A stretch of 64,000 bases of DNA from contig CM119265.1 in assembly GCA_051294375.1 (NCBI GenBank), positions 10,992,379 to 11,056,378 on the forward strand, written 5' to 3'. The stretch is from Paraspadella gotoi (taxonomy: Eukaryota; Chaetognatha). Every line of letters begins with the position of its first letter. Position 1 is the stretch's first letter. The notes under the pieces were generated by a model. It was given only the letters and a program-made list of their open reading frames with translations, did not search any database and was not told the DNA's origin. The position numbers and the translations under genes are program-made. Positions 34,420-45,437 of this stretch are shown in pieces.

Positions 34420-35090
34420 TGTCAATTTACAGTTAGTTTCTGAAAAAAAAAAAAAAAATTCATTGTCAAAAGAATAAATATAAAACAGTAAAATAACTTA
34501 TTTTCGGAGTTTAATTTTTAGCAAGTGCTTAGACTGGAGTAACATTATTGAAGGTACTTTTGTTTTACTTTAAGCACGCATAAGCGAGCAGTTTGATCGA
34601 ATGCGACCTCTCTAAACACTGACAGCATTCCCAGACAAAAGACAAAAGTGAAACTTGAATCAGACTGACGAAGTGAAGTAAGACTAAAGTGAAATAAAAA
34701 CCCTATGGCGACGTTGGAAAAGGAGACGATGTTTATGATAATATACATTTATTCAATGTAAAACAGAGAATAGTATATAACAATGAAAGGTTTATTAGAG
34801 AGAGAATATCGTCCAACGGGGTTAACTTAAAAGGAGGAGAGCATGAGTCAAAAAGAGAGAGAAAGAGAGAGAAACGTCGGTCATAATCAAGTGACCCAAC
34901 GGGTCGAAAAGGCCGGTCGAATCGTCGACCATAGTCGTCGTCGACCGTCCTCCACAACCCGATGTTACTATAGGTTCCGCGTACAAACGTTGCATTTGGA
35001 AAAAAACAGACTCTTTCCACTATTGTCATTTTACTTTACAAGTTGATTAACTTTGTACCAACACAAATTAGGCCTGAAACGAAGGATTGG
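34420..35090. other. No gene recognised
   Basis: Contains a GA tract and a GTCGTCGTCGACC stretch near 34935, but no exon or dispersed repeat that I could match elsewhere. Confidence 0.35.
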
Positions 35091-35099
35091 TTAAAAACA

Positions 35100-36323
35100 T
35101 CTCCACCCGTTTCTAATGATAAATAGTACCATTTTGGCATTTTAGCCAAAAAAATTATGTCCATTTTGTCCATTTTTTACTTACGACTTCTGATTTGAAT
35201 GCAAGGAAAGTTAGAAAATTTTTTACTTTGGAAATCCGTTCTTTCTTATCTTCTCACCTCTGGGTAAATTTATTAGCTTAAATCATTTAATAGTTTGCCT
35301 ATGAAATTAATTTTAAAGTTAACAAAGTCAAAAAGTTGGAGTTTCAGTCTTTATCATAATTTGTTAAACAAAAAATAAATCAAATTAGTTGAAATTAACA
35401 GAAATATAGCCTATTGAATAAGCTTTTAACACCTATAAAATTATCAAAAAAACTTTTATGTTTAGCCCACATAATTATTAAAGACGTCTTTAATTGTGAC
35501 TTTGTGACTTGCATTTATTTTTGATAAAGAGAATATTTTCAACTCATTTATTAGTTTAAAAGATGAGGTACATACTGACCCTGATTAATAAAAAAACCAC
35601 ATCCTTTTAATCCACTGGAAAGCATCAGGACTTGTTTTTTCTCAAAATCGATAGATTTGCGGAAAATTTTTCCGCAAATCTGTCGATTTACTAAATTTGC
35701 TAGGCAACCAAAATTGAAAGAAAAATCATGCGCTAACGTATTACCTTGATTCTTTCTTATAATGCATTTTAAATATTTTCTTTGATTTGGCTCAATGTAA
35801 ACGTAGTGAGAGAAAATAGAGAAAGGGAAAACAAGAAAAGGAGAAGGGAGAGAATAAAAGAGAGGTGAAAGGCAAAAAAAACGAAGGCAAATGGGGAAAA
35901 ATAGTGAAACAATTGTAAGGTAGAAAAGAGGGAAAAATGGAAAGAAAAAAGAGGGGGAAAAAAAGGGAAAGAATGAAAATGAGAAAAAAAGGTGAGGAAA
36001 GTGCATGAGTGACCGAAAAGGTAAGCGCCAAAAAAATGGTAAGTGAACAGCGTGAGAAGTAAGGGAGGAAAGCAGAAGAAGGAAAATATAAAGTAAGAGA
36101 AGAAAAGAAAAGAAAAGAAAAGAAAAGAAAAAAAATTGTATCAGATAATGTGGCGTCTTAGCTAAAATCTTTTGTATAAGTAAAAGACATGAGGATTCTT
36201 ATAAGGAATTCGATCTTTAAAAATCATCTGTACCATAAAAATTCAAGCATACTTTTTTCTAAAATTAAGCAGTTAATGAGATTATATTGACAAGCATTGA
36301 AGAAATTATGTCTTACCGTATTT
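35100..36323. repeat. Dispersed repeat R4 with hairpin and GA-rich core
   Basis: Matches 42850-44240 in outline and, at its right end, the reverse complement of 63828-64000 (GATAATGTGGCGTCTTA and the GGAATTCGA...ACCATAAAAATTC block). It includes a perfect hairpin GATTTGCGGAAAATTTTTCC (35653 onward) and an A/G-rich core (35810-36130). Probably a decayed DNA transposon; no coding region. Confidence 0.5.
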
Positions 36324-36333
36324 NNNNNNNNNN
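36324..36333. other. Assembly gap (10 N)
   Basis: Run of N at the right end of repeat R4. Confidence 0.99.
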
Positions 36334-36399
36334 GCCTCGCTTCGTCCACTCGTCGGGAAAGGTATTTTTGGGTGATTGAGGCATCAAGCATAAAGCATC

Positions 36400-36930
36400 A
36401 AGCATAAAAACACACAGAGAGAGAGAGAGAGAGAAAAGAAAGAAATCAAATGGCAGCAGCAGAAGCAGCAGGAGAAAAGAGAGAAAAAGAGAGAGCCCCT
36501 GCAGAGCCAGCTGCAGACTCAAAAGGCAGCAGCAAAAGCAGCAGGAGAAAATAGAGAAAAAGAATAAGCCCCTGCAGAGCCAGCTGCAGACTTTTTCTTT
36601 TCCTATGATTATGAATCAGTGAATAGGGAAAAGAGAAAGGGAGAGAGACATGTAATTAAATAAAAAAAGAGAGAGAGAGAGAAATATGAAAATAAAAGAG
36701 AGAAAATTTGTTTGTTTTGATAAAACGTAAACAAAACATATTTAATAACTGTCCAAACTCAATTTTAAGCACATCGATTATGAGAAGCTGTATATAAATT
36801 TTCAGCTTCATAAACCCAAATTTAATCATAAAAAAGGCGATCTATAATTTGGAACGCCGACAACGACGACGCCTACGCCACTTATGCGCATAAGTGTTAC
36901 AATATCGTCGCAATCGCTAAAAAACGTGAT
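36400..36930 (+). repeat. Composite repeat R2 copy
   Basis: GCAGCAGAAGCAGCAGGAG pieces with CCCCTGCAGAGCCAGCTGCA repeated twice, then GAGACATGTAATTAAAT, GAGAAGCTGTATATAAATTT, AAAAAGGCGATCTATAATTT and GACGACG. It preserves CTGCAGAC, the unoccupied form of the target site filled by the hAT-type element at 15174. Confidence 0.6.
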
Positions 36931-37462
36931 ACGTAATTATTACGTAATTAGTAAACATAATAAGGAAATCATTAATCATGAATCCGTGATTTGAATTATA
37001 AAATTGTAGTCTAAAATTTTAAAGAAACTAGACGGTAAAGAGATAACTAAGAAAAATTAAGCAAAATTTAAAACGTATTTAGTCTTTACATATCAATTTT
37101 TTTCCTCATGATCAGATATAAAAATATCTATATTCTAAGGAACTAAGGAAACATTCACCAGTCATAAACAAAAACAGACAAAAACTGCGGAAAAATTAAA
37201 CTTTATCACAGAACAATCAGAACTTATTTTAAGACCTTGGACGGAACTTAGAACAAGTACAAAACGCCAGAATATAAAAAAAAAACTATCAAAATGGTCC
37301 GTAGGAAAAATTACCGCAAAATATATGATGGTGTGGACGAACAACGGTCTCAATCAAGGCAATGCAAAAAAAAATTGAATTATAGACCAAATAGTTATTT
37401 CAAAAGTATGTAAAATACTGATTGAGATTCTTTCATGTTTAGAAGCCCACCGAAGATACATA

Positions 37463-38582
37463 TCAATAATTTTGACCTTGCATCACAACAGGAACCTGCA
37501 ATAAAAATTATTAATGAATTTTTTTATAAAATTGGTTCATCCAACATGAAAAATATCCATTCATTGAATAAATAAGCCCTCCTGCCCCTGACATGGGACA
37601 GGCTATGAAATTGGTACAACTAATATAATATGTTATTCATTATTGAAGTACTTAAGCTGAACAAATTCAACCACAAAAGACGAACTGTCGACGCTACCTG
37701 CTGTTGAGTCCCGGCCATTACGTAGGTAGAGGACTGAGGCGGCAACGGGTCCGGACAGCAGCAAGCGCCGCAGGCTCTGGCCTTGTTGATGGCGATCGAG
37801 GAAACGATCATTCCCCAGAGAGAAAAACAGAAGACAAGAATGGCGTCGGCGAGCATCACGGACGCCATGGCTGTCATGGGCTCCTTGTTCGGATATTCCC
37901 AAAAAAGACGCCAGAGTGAGAGATCGACTCCTAAAGATAAACCACGCCAACGGATCACAATCGCTTTCGTTCGTAAAAAAAAAAATTCACATTATTTTTT
38001 ACCCATGGAGCCCATCATCACGGGAGAAAATATAGTGAGGCACAGAACGTTGAATACCAAAAACGAGATAACCTGCATCGACAGATGGAGTAAAAAAAAG
38101 TAAAAGGATAAATGTATAATTGCATATTGAATAAATTTCAGCGATCAAGTTGACGAGGCATCGATTCCTCGACGTCTTACCATAGCGTCAGTCTTGGTCG
38201 AAGCGGCGCACATGCCCAAAATGCCGCAAATGACGACCAAGGCGCCGCACCAAATGCCGGGACCGGTCTGACTGTTAGAGAAAAGGATTTCCCGGTGAGC
38301 AAAGATGAGAGCGGCAATCTGAACCCCGACCATGACGATGCCCAGGATCAGTTGAAAGATGCCGATGGTGGCGATCGTCGCCACGCCCATCACGTGCTCC
38401 ATCGCCTTACGCGGCGGCACGGGTTGAACGGGTGGCGGTACCACGACAACATGGGGCGGCGGCGCCGTCGCGAATGCTGTGGAGGGAAATGAAACTAATT
38501 GTTTGTCCTTCTACCAATACAATAGACAAAAAGGCGAATTCTGGAACAAAAACGTACTTGTCGGTTGAAATGTGGTAATCAT
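37463..38582 (-). CDS. CD20-like (MS4A/TMEM176-type) four-transmembrane protein, complete
   Basis: Five exons on the minus strand join without any correction: 38558-38582, 38181-38476, 38003-38072, 37698-37930 and 37463-37495, giving 218 residues. It starts MITTFQPTTF; a Pro-rich N-terminal tail precedes helix 1/2 (IGIFQLILGIVMVGVQIAAL), then GPGIWCGALVVICGILGMC with the family W-C-G signature, exon 3 (VISFLVFNVLCLTIFS), exon 4 with the last helix (MLADAILVFCFSLWGMIVSS) and a Cys-rich juxtamembrane stretch (CGACCCPDP), ending QGQNY. All introns are GT-AG. Family members in vertebrates sit in plasma or vesicle membranes as signalling or trafficking components; here the role is inferred only from topology. 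This copy is the template for reading the damaged paralogues. Confidence 0.8.
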
Positions 38583-39130
38583 TTCGTCCTGATGAGGCAC
38601 CGAAGGGTACAAGGCGAATCAATATCAAAGCAGCTTTTCCAGATATTTTTACTCCTTTGTTGACTTCGAAAAGCTGATTTAAAGGCACCGTTTTTTTCCC
38701 TAAGACAAACAAACAAACAATACAGCGTTAAGTAATGTTGATAATATTAAAAAATAACTATTTTTAAAAAAGTGAGTAATATATTGATGAAACGAAGTCC
38801 GTGTGTCATCAAACGGTGTTAAAAAATTTAAAGAAATATTGCTAAGAATTGTAAAAAACAATTTAATAAAAATTACACAATAGTGCTTCCAAAGTAGATC
38901 GAGGTAGAGATCAGTACGAATTTCACGTCGAAACGAAAGAAAAAATATTTTAACAAAACGATTTTGATCTGTAAGCTAAAAAGGGGTAAATTTTACTTTC
39001 GTCGACCGCGGTTTTTTTTTTTTTTTTTAATATTTTAAAAAATATTACCATGGTATATCCTTTCTTTTCGTTGTTGTAAAGAGATTTACAAAGAATTTTG
39101 AATTGTTACAACGATTTTATTATGATTAAA

Positions 39131-39178
39131 TTGCAGACATGTTTCGACTCTGAGATTTTCGAGTCTTCATCAGCGCAA
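39131..39178 (-). ncRNA. Hammerhead ribozyme-like motif, third subfamily
   Basis: Minus strand: stem I TTGCG, CTGATGA (plus 39167-39173), extra A, stem II GACTC/GAGTC with a ten-base loop, GAAA, minimal helix III AC/GT with loop AT, GTC then TGCAA pairing back with TTGCG. Stem II differs from the GGCTT/AAGCC of the other family at two positions, both compensated. Confidence 0.7.
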
Positions 39179-39188
39179 CTGTCAATAA

Positions 39189-39235
39189 GCGCTGATGAAG
39201 ACTCGAAAATCTCAGAGTCGAACTGTCTGCAATTT
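39189..39235 (+). ncRNA. Damaged hammerhead-like motif
   Basis: Plus-strand inverted twin of 39131-39178: CTGATGA (39192-39198) and stem II GACTC/GAGTC are kept, but GAAACATGTC is shortened to GAACTGTC, removing core A and helix III. Expected to be inactive. Confidence 0.6.
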
Positions 39236-39830
39236 AATCATAATAAAATCGTAACAATTCAAAATTCTTTGTAAAAAAATATTACCTAATTACCCTAACC
39301 CTAAACCCTCCTAACTCTAACCGCCCCTAACCCTTCCCTACCCGCGGTCGGCGAAAGTAAAATTAATCTTTAAAAGTTTTTAAAATTAGGAGTAAGATGT
39401 TTAGTAAATATTCAGAATACGAGATATGAGAATAATAAAGGTAATTTTGTTAATTATCATCTATCTAAATTATTTATTACCGCTAGCTACCTCTTATGGA
39501 CAAAATCCCCAGTTTTTTTCAATAAGTAGAAAAACTAAAAAAATTCAAATATCTAAATTGTTTAATCTCGTTTTCTCCGACTACTATCGAAACGACGCAA
39601 AATCGTTCGCCTGCGAAAAAAAAAACAAAAAAAACGAGGTTGAAAGAGAAAAAGGCAATATTAATTTTAATCTTTTTAACGAACCGTGGCTCGTCGCATA
39701 ATTATTTTTTTAAATTTTTTTTCTGAAAAGAAAACAGAGCAAACAAATAATTGCGGGAATGGTTGCAATAAACGAGAACAAAAAAGAGGAAGATAAAAGG
39801 GAAAATAAAAGAAGAGATCGGGAGACAAAG

Positions 39831-40310
39831 TCAAGCAACTCCGTCCACATGAGACGGCAACTCAATCACGGGACTTCGGGAAGCGAGCAGGTCCCCATTC
39901 TCGCGCTGAAGGCAGACAGAAAGTCTCTCAAAAAAGTGCTTAGACGTTTTGCCGATATCTAAGCCTGCATTCGTTGCTTGGAGTTTGGCGAAATCTTTTA
40001 AGTTTGAGAAAGCATCCAGGTCCCATGCCCCGAAGGTAGTAACAACCAGAGGGATGAAGCCAACATCGGCCGGCAGTTTGCCTTCATACTAAGCATGTTT
40101 GGCCTGGCGAGCTCGTTCCAGGGCATATGTGGGGTTGAGGATGGTATGACCAAAACAGTCCTGGCGAAGGGGAGTGGCAGTTGCTGTGTCGTCAGTCGTC
40201 CAGGTGGAAGGGATTCCTTGACAGACGATGGGCTTCATCTGAACCAAGGAAACCCCGTCCAACTCAATCGTGCTCGATTCTGGAACGCCCTCTTTGGGAT
40301 CCTGTATAGA
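39831..40310 (-). pseudogene. LINE reverse transcriptase C-terminal fragment, copy A
   Basis: Minus strand: GVPESSTIELDGVSLVQMKP, then HTILNPTYALERARQAKHA, a frame change, then KYEGKLPADVGFIPLVV and FFERLSVCLQ, stop TGA at 39831-39833. Same C-terminal polymerase region as at 2061 and 9224 but with a different upstream part, so the plus-strand copies at 1985/9149 and these copies belong to different truncation products or subfamilies. The 3' untranslated end runs to about 39720. Confidence 0.55.
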
Positions 40311-40532
40311 GATTAGAGAATTGATCGTGAACTTTGCTAAAAAAAAAAGGACGAAAAGAGAAGTCCTAATCGAACACCGCTTCATCTCCCAGAGAAAAAG
40401 AAAGAGAGAAAAAGAAGTATTGTAGGTCAAAGTTAGTAATGATTTGCTGAAAAATAAGTTAGAATGAGGTTTATGACCATTCAATGAAAAGAGGATTAAA
40501 CTACTTCTCTTTTGAAGGGACAGTAATAATGG

Positions 40533-40706
40533 TTATGAGTTAGTGACAGAACCATTCAATATAAGCAGTCCCTGAGCTTCGGATAAGGCTGTAACACCAT
40601 GTTACAGGCGGGTTAAGCGCTCCGTCCCTCTTAACTGATAGGCGACCACCGGGCTAAAACCCCAGACCTTTGGGATGGCAGGCGAATGACTTGCCTCCTC
40701 TAACAG
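40533..40706 (-). mobile_element. tRNA-derived SINE, copy A of the duplication
   Basis: Inverse of the SINE at 17931: AACCATTCAATATAAGCAGT, GGCTGTAACACCATGTTACA, GGGTTAAGCGC, GACCACCGGGCTAAAACCCC. It lies just upstream (minus orientation) of the LINE fragment. Confidence 0.7.
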
Positions 40707-40972
40707 TATCAGTATAAACAGTATTTTTTCCTGCTACGCAAGTTAAAACTTTCGTGGAAACATACGCATTGGTCCCTGCAGTCCCGCAGCCATAACATGA
40801 TATTTTTAATATATATATTATATATACATATTATGGTGAAATCTAATCCAGTTACAATTCAAAGCAGCCATAATAACCAATTCATCAGCTTACTAACTCA
40901 ATGGTGCTACAGCTTAATTTAGAGCGAAAAAACTACTGTAGTATGAACGTTTGTACAGTAATTTTATTGTTA

Positions 40973-42606
40973 TGTGGAAGACCACGACATAGAGAGTAGG
41001 GAGACATTTATGCATTGTTATTATGTATGAGGTAAAAATTGAAGAGACATAACATAGTGAATATGTTGAAACATAGGCAATAACATGTGTACAGTTCGAA
41101 GGTTGAAACGGTTGTGTCTCTCGTGGCGACGGCCACGCGGAAGAAACCCCTTGAAGCCCGGGACGACGAGACCAATGACCGGAGTTCTGAGGTCATGTGG
41201 TCGTTGAGGGAAAAGAGAGAGAGAGTCGAGGTAACTCGGCCTCATCCCCCCCTCAAGTCGCGTCTCCGGAAAGAGGCGCGGCTGACCACACTGGCGTCGA
41301 ATCCATGGTGGTTTGCTAAAGGTGTTCTTGCTCCAAAGAGTCGATGCTGACATACGAAATTATTTAAGTCCAAATCCATGAGCCTTGGAAATCACAGGAG
41401 GGTGGTAGCCTCTACAGTTTTTGGCGCGCCTGCGGCGTTTGCCGCCGCGTCGTCGCATCACGCCGTGCAGTCCCACATTGCGCTGGCCTTTCAGCGGGTG
41501 TATCGTAGATTTCCCGGGTATTTCCTCGTACAATTCCAAAGCCTTTCGTCGTGTAAATCGCTGGTTAAAGACGATGTTTTGTTTTGTTGGTTTTGGTGTA
41601 GAAGTGGGCGTCAGAAAAAGGTGAAGCGAGATAAGAAAAGAGGAGTAAGAAAATGGGAAAAGAAAAGAAAATTTTGAAAAAAGAATTATTAAAATATAAG
41701 GAAATAAAAGAGGGAGGATAAAAAATATAAAAGTAAGGAAAAAGGAGTAAAGTGGCAGAGTCAGTTTCACTAAGTTTATTCCTAATGGGTGAAGACAAAT
41801 TGGGCGGTGTTAAAAAGGGTTTGCTCCGTGAGAGAAAAAGCCACGGGCGTTGTGATACGCAAATTGATGAAGGCGCCGGCGATAGCTTTGGTAGAGATAA
41901 GTTTTTTCTCGCGTCTCCGTGTTCCATTCGTCAACGGCGTCGTAGTAAACGTCGGGAAAAGAAAACGCTGAGGACGACTAAACAAGTGTTGGAGTTTTTG
42001 CAGAGGGATTGGTGACCGCGACACCGGAGATAGGGACTAAATTGGAGGTGTGAAAAAGGAGTCTTTTTAGGAGGGGACATGGATACGAGACGCCGAATCA
42101 CTCTTGCGAATGTAGAGCTGATGGGTGAGTCCTCGCTTTCACAAAGAATATATTTTTTACCGAAAGCGGAAGATTCAAACAAGTTCCAATTCATCCATTT
42201 TTCTTGTTCAGGTTGGGAGGTAGGATACTTAGTTGGGAGGTTGGTTGGCAATATTGTGAACATTTTCAGAGGTTTTTTTATTTTTTAAAAGACAGGAAGG
42301 TTTTTGAAGGCTTTTTTTTATATAGCGTTTTTCACAGAAGGATTTTTGGGCGTGTTCTCGTCGGGCTCACCAATGTGGAAGACCACGACATAGATAGTAG
42401 GGAGACATTTATTATGTATGAGGTAAAACATTGAAGAGACATAACATAGTGAATATTAGAGCGTTCAAATATAACAAAATATAAGATATTAAATTCTATT
42501 CATAATTATTTTACTGTAATAAGGTCTGAAGAATTCGATGGTTATTACCATTTTTTTGTATAATTTCATCTTTCTTGTCGGAAATGACGATTTTTAATGT
42601 ATAGTA
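40973..42606 (-). mobile_element. Short non-autonomous LTR retrotransposon, copy A
   Basis: LTRs start TGTGGAAGACC and end CGGCCTCA (plus strand): left LTR 40973-41244 (272 bp), right LTR from 42374, interrupted at 42457 by a hAT-type element that runs into a gap. Read on the minus strand, a primer-binding-site-like TGGTGAGCCCGACGAG lies one base inside the right LTR (42357-42372), and a polypurine tract GAGGGGGGGA abuts the left LTR. Flank GTTA (40969-40972) is the target duplication (second copy seen in copy B). The 1.1 kb interior has no gag-pol; it resembles a TRIM-type element. Confidence 0.7.
42457..42606. mobile_element. hAT-type foldback element, copy 2 (truncated by gap)
   Basis: Starts TAGAGCGTTCAAATATAAC after GTGAATAT (42449-42456) and matches 47752 onward. 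Only the first 150 bases are visible before the gap. Confidence 0.65.
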
Positions 42607-42631
42607 NNNNNNNNNNNNNNNNNNNNNNNNN
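42607..42631. other. Assembly gap (25 N)
   Basis: Run of N inside the hAT-type element of copy A. Confidence 0.99.
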
Positions 42632-42849
42632 AAAGAGAGAGATTAGATTTCTCCGACTACCAGACAGGCGTAGGTGGCAGTTGATTTCTATCGGAGGATT
42701 TACCAAAAAAACCACTTTTATCTTCCATATTGTTAGAATATTACCAAAAAAATGATTAAATTTTAAACTCTACAAACAAAGTTGGCTAGAGCTACGGATA
42801 ATTGAAATCCTTGCATCATTTTCTAAATTAATAATCAAGTATCCTGTTT

Positions 42850-44240
42850 TGCGTGATCTTTAAATGAAAAATTATGTTCCATATAGTTTGTCGCATTTTT
42901 TACTTTGTCTTGAGATTTGGAATCCTAGATCATTGTGATGAAAAATTTTTTTACTCCGAGCTTTTCGGGTCCTTCTTAATTTTCTTTTACCTCGTGAGTT
43001 TGGTGTCATTTGTGTTAATGCATACTATTGTTCTTGCCTATGAATTAATTTTTAAATTGACGTAGTCAAACATACTTTTTACATTTTTTAATTAAATTTG
43101 TATTAAACGAAAAATATATGTGAAATAGTCCACAATTCTAATCAAATATTACCTATTGTTGGTGCTTTGGTACCTAAAAATTAGGGGCAAAATATTTAAT
43201 ACTTAGCTGGAAAAAATTTTTAAGCTACTTATTAATTTGTGAGGGAATTTGTGAGACGTGCGTTTATTTGAACTAAACTCGGTTTTTGACTATTTTATAG
43301 TTTTAATAGCACTAAGAAAAATACTAAAGTTGACGAATTAACAAAACACCGGCCTCTTTTATTGAAAGGATGAAGCGTCAGCAAATTTTAATTCTCTCAA
43401 TCGAAGGGTTTTTGCGGAAAAAATTTCCGCAAAAATCTGTCGATTTTTTTAAATCTGCTTGGAACCAAATTCCGTAAAATCATTCACTACCTAGAGATTT
43501 TTTTTCTTAACATTACATTTTAAAAGATATTTTTATAACATCCAGTATGTTATTGAATGCAGAAAATAAGTGAGATGAGAAAAGATGAGAGAAGAGAGAG
43601 ATGGGCTGAAAAAAGATTGACGGAGAGGAAAGAGTGGAAAAATTAATAGTATGGGGAGAGGGGGGAACAGAACAATTGAGAGAAAGAAAAAGATAAGAAA
43701 CAGGGAGAAAGGAGAAATCAGCAGAGGGAGAGAAAAGACATCTGAGAGGAAGGGAAAATAAGGTTAGGAAGAAAAGAAGGGATGACCAGAAAAAAATATG
43801 AGGACAGAAAAGTATGAGAAAGGGAGAGAAAGACGAGAGAAAGAGAGAAAAAGAGACGAGACAGAGAGAAAGGTTCAAATAGGAGAAAAAAATAGGTGGA
43901 AAAAAAAAAGAAAAAAAGTTTTAAAATTAACGGCCGTTGTTTTGGCCTAAGAGTAAGTATCTCTAAAAAAGCGCGATAGGTCTGACCAGAGCAATTTATC
44001 TTTAAAAGTTTCCCCGCTTAGCAATGAACAATCGTTTTAGTTTCACTAATTATGGCAGATCCGTAATGAGAATGGATGTCAGTAAAAAAAATAATGCTTC
44101 TTACCGTATTTTGAAAGGAATAGAAGATTTCACCCAGTGAGTTCGATGTGTTAGTAAGGAGAAAATAACTATGCCAACCAGTTTTTTAGATAAAGAGTGT
44201 TTTCATATTTATCAGTAGAAAAAAAGAAATAATAGTATTA
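42850..44240. repeat. Dispersed repeat R4, second copy
   Basis: Diverged from 35100-36323 but in the same order, including the hairpin TTTTTGCGGAAAAAATTTCC (43408) and an A/G-rich core (43560-43915). At 44100-44165 it matches the reverse complement of 63760-63830 (CTTACCGTATTTT region). Confidence 0.5.
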
Positions 44241-44555
44241 GTTCAATTTCATTGTTGAAAATATCGCGCAAATCAAAATCACTGCAGTACGCCGTAAGAA
44301 AAACTATCGAAACGACGCAAAACGTTCGCCTGCGAAAAAAAAAACAAAAAAAACGAGGTTGAAAGAGAAAAAGGCAATATTAATTTTAATCTTTTTAACG
44401 AACCGTGGCTCGTCGCATAATTATTTTTTTAAATTTTTTTCTGAAAAGAAAACAGAGCAAACAAATAATTGCGGGAATGGTCTTTGTCAACAATAAACGA
44501 GAACAAAAAAGAGGAAGATAAAAGGGAAAATAAAAGAAGAGATCGGGAGACAAAG

Positions 44556-45030
44556 TCAAGCAACTCCGTCCACATGAGACGGCAACTCAATCACGGGACT
44601 TCGGGAAGCGAGCAGGTCCCCGTTCTCGCGCTGAAGGCAGACAAAGTCTCTCAAAAAAGTGCTTAGACGTTTTGCCGATATCTAAGCCTGCATTCGTTGC
44701 TTGGAGTTTGGCGAAATCTTTTAAGTTTGAGAAAGCATCCAGGTCCCATGCCCGAAGGTAGTAACAACCAGAGGGATGAAGCCAACATCGGCCGGCAGTT
44801 TGCCTTCATACTAAGCATGTTTGGCCTGGCGAGCTCGTTCCAGGGCATATGTGGGGTTGAGGATGGTATGACCAAAACAGTCCTGGCGAAGGGGAGTGGC
44901 AGTTGCTGTGTCGTCAGTCGTCCAGGTGGAAGGGATTCCTTGACAGACGATGGGCTTCATCTGAACCAAGGAAACCCCGTCCAACTCAATCGTGCTTGAT
45001 TCTGGAACGCCCTCTTTGGGATCCTGTATA
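44556..45030 (-). pseudogene. LINE reverse transcriptase C-terminal fragment, copy B
   Basis: Same content as 39831-40310 with stop TGA at 44556-44558. One indel near 44640 and one near 44753 distinguish it from copy A. Confidence 0.55.
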
Positions 45031-45253
45031 GAAGATTAGAGAATTGATCGTGAACTTTGCTAAAAAAAAAGGACGAAAAGAGAAGTCCTAATCGAACACC
45101 GCTTCATCTCCCAGAGAAAAAGAAAGAGAGAAAAAGAAGTATTGTAGGTCAAAGTTAGTAATGATTTGCTGAAAAATAAGTTAGAATGAGGTTTATGACC
45201 ATTCAATGAAAAGAGGATTAAACTACTTCTCTTTTGAAGGGACAGTAATAATG

Positions 45254-45429
45254 GTTATGAGTTAGTGACAGAACCATTCAATATAAGGCAGTCCCTGAGC
45301 TTCGGATAAGGCTGTAACAACCATGTTACAGGCGGGTTAAGCGCTCCGTCCCTCTTAACTGATAGGCGACACCGGGCTAAAACCCCAGACCTTTGGGATG
45401 GCAGGCGAATGACTTGCCTCCTCTAACAG
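45254..45429 (-). mobile_element. tRNA-derived SINE, copy B of the duplication
   Basis: Counterpart of the SINE at 40533, with single-base differences (GTAACAACCATG, GGCGACACCGGG). Its left flank CTCTAACAGTATCAG is where the 586-bp element inserted. Confidence 0.7.
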
Positions 45430-45437
45430 TATCAGTA

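Larger units (their letters stand above)
38985..39375. mobile_element. Small foldback carrying two hammerheads and a telomeric tract
   Basis: Ends pair as TTTTACTTTCGTCGACCGCGG (38993 region) and CCGCGGTCGGCGAAAGTAAA (39343 region). Inside, a Penelope-type terminal repeat lies in both orientations (39058-39186 and 39187-39272), sharing AATTTAATCATAATAAAATC. Next to it is ACCCTAACCCTAAACCC (about 39293), a short telomeric motif run. No protein is encoded. Confidence 0.6.
39583..42606. repeat. Segmental duplication, copy A
   Basis: From ACTATCGAAACGACGCAAAA (39583) onward the sequence matches 44303-47810 in order: LINE end, SINE, AT-rich spacer, short LTR element and the first part of a hAT-type element, until the N gap at 42607. 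Copy A lacks the 586-bp and 320-bp insertions of copy B. Confidence 0.85.
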
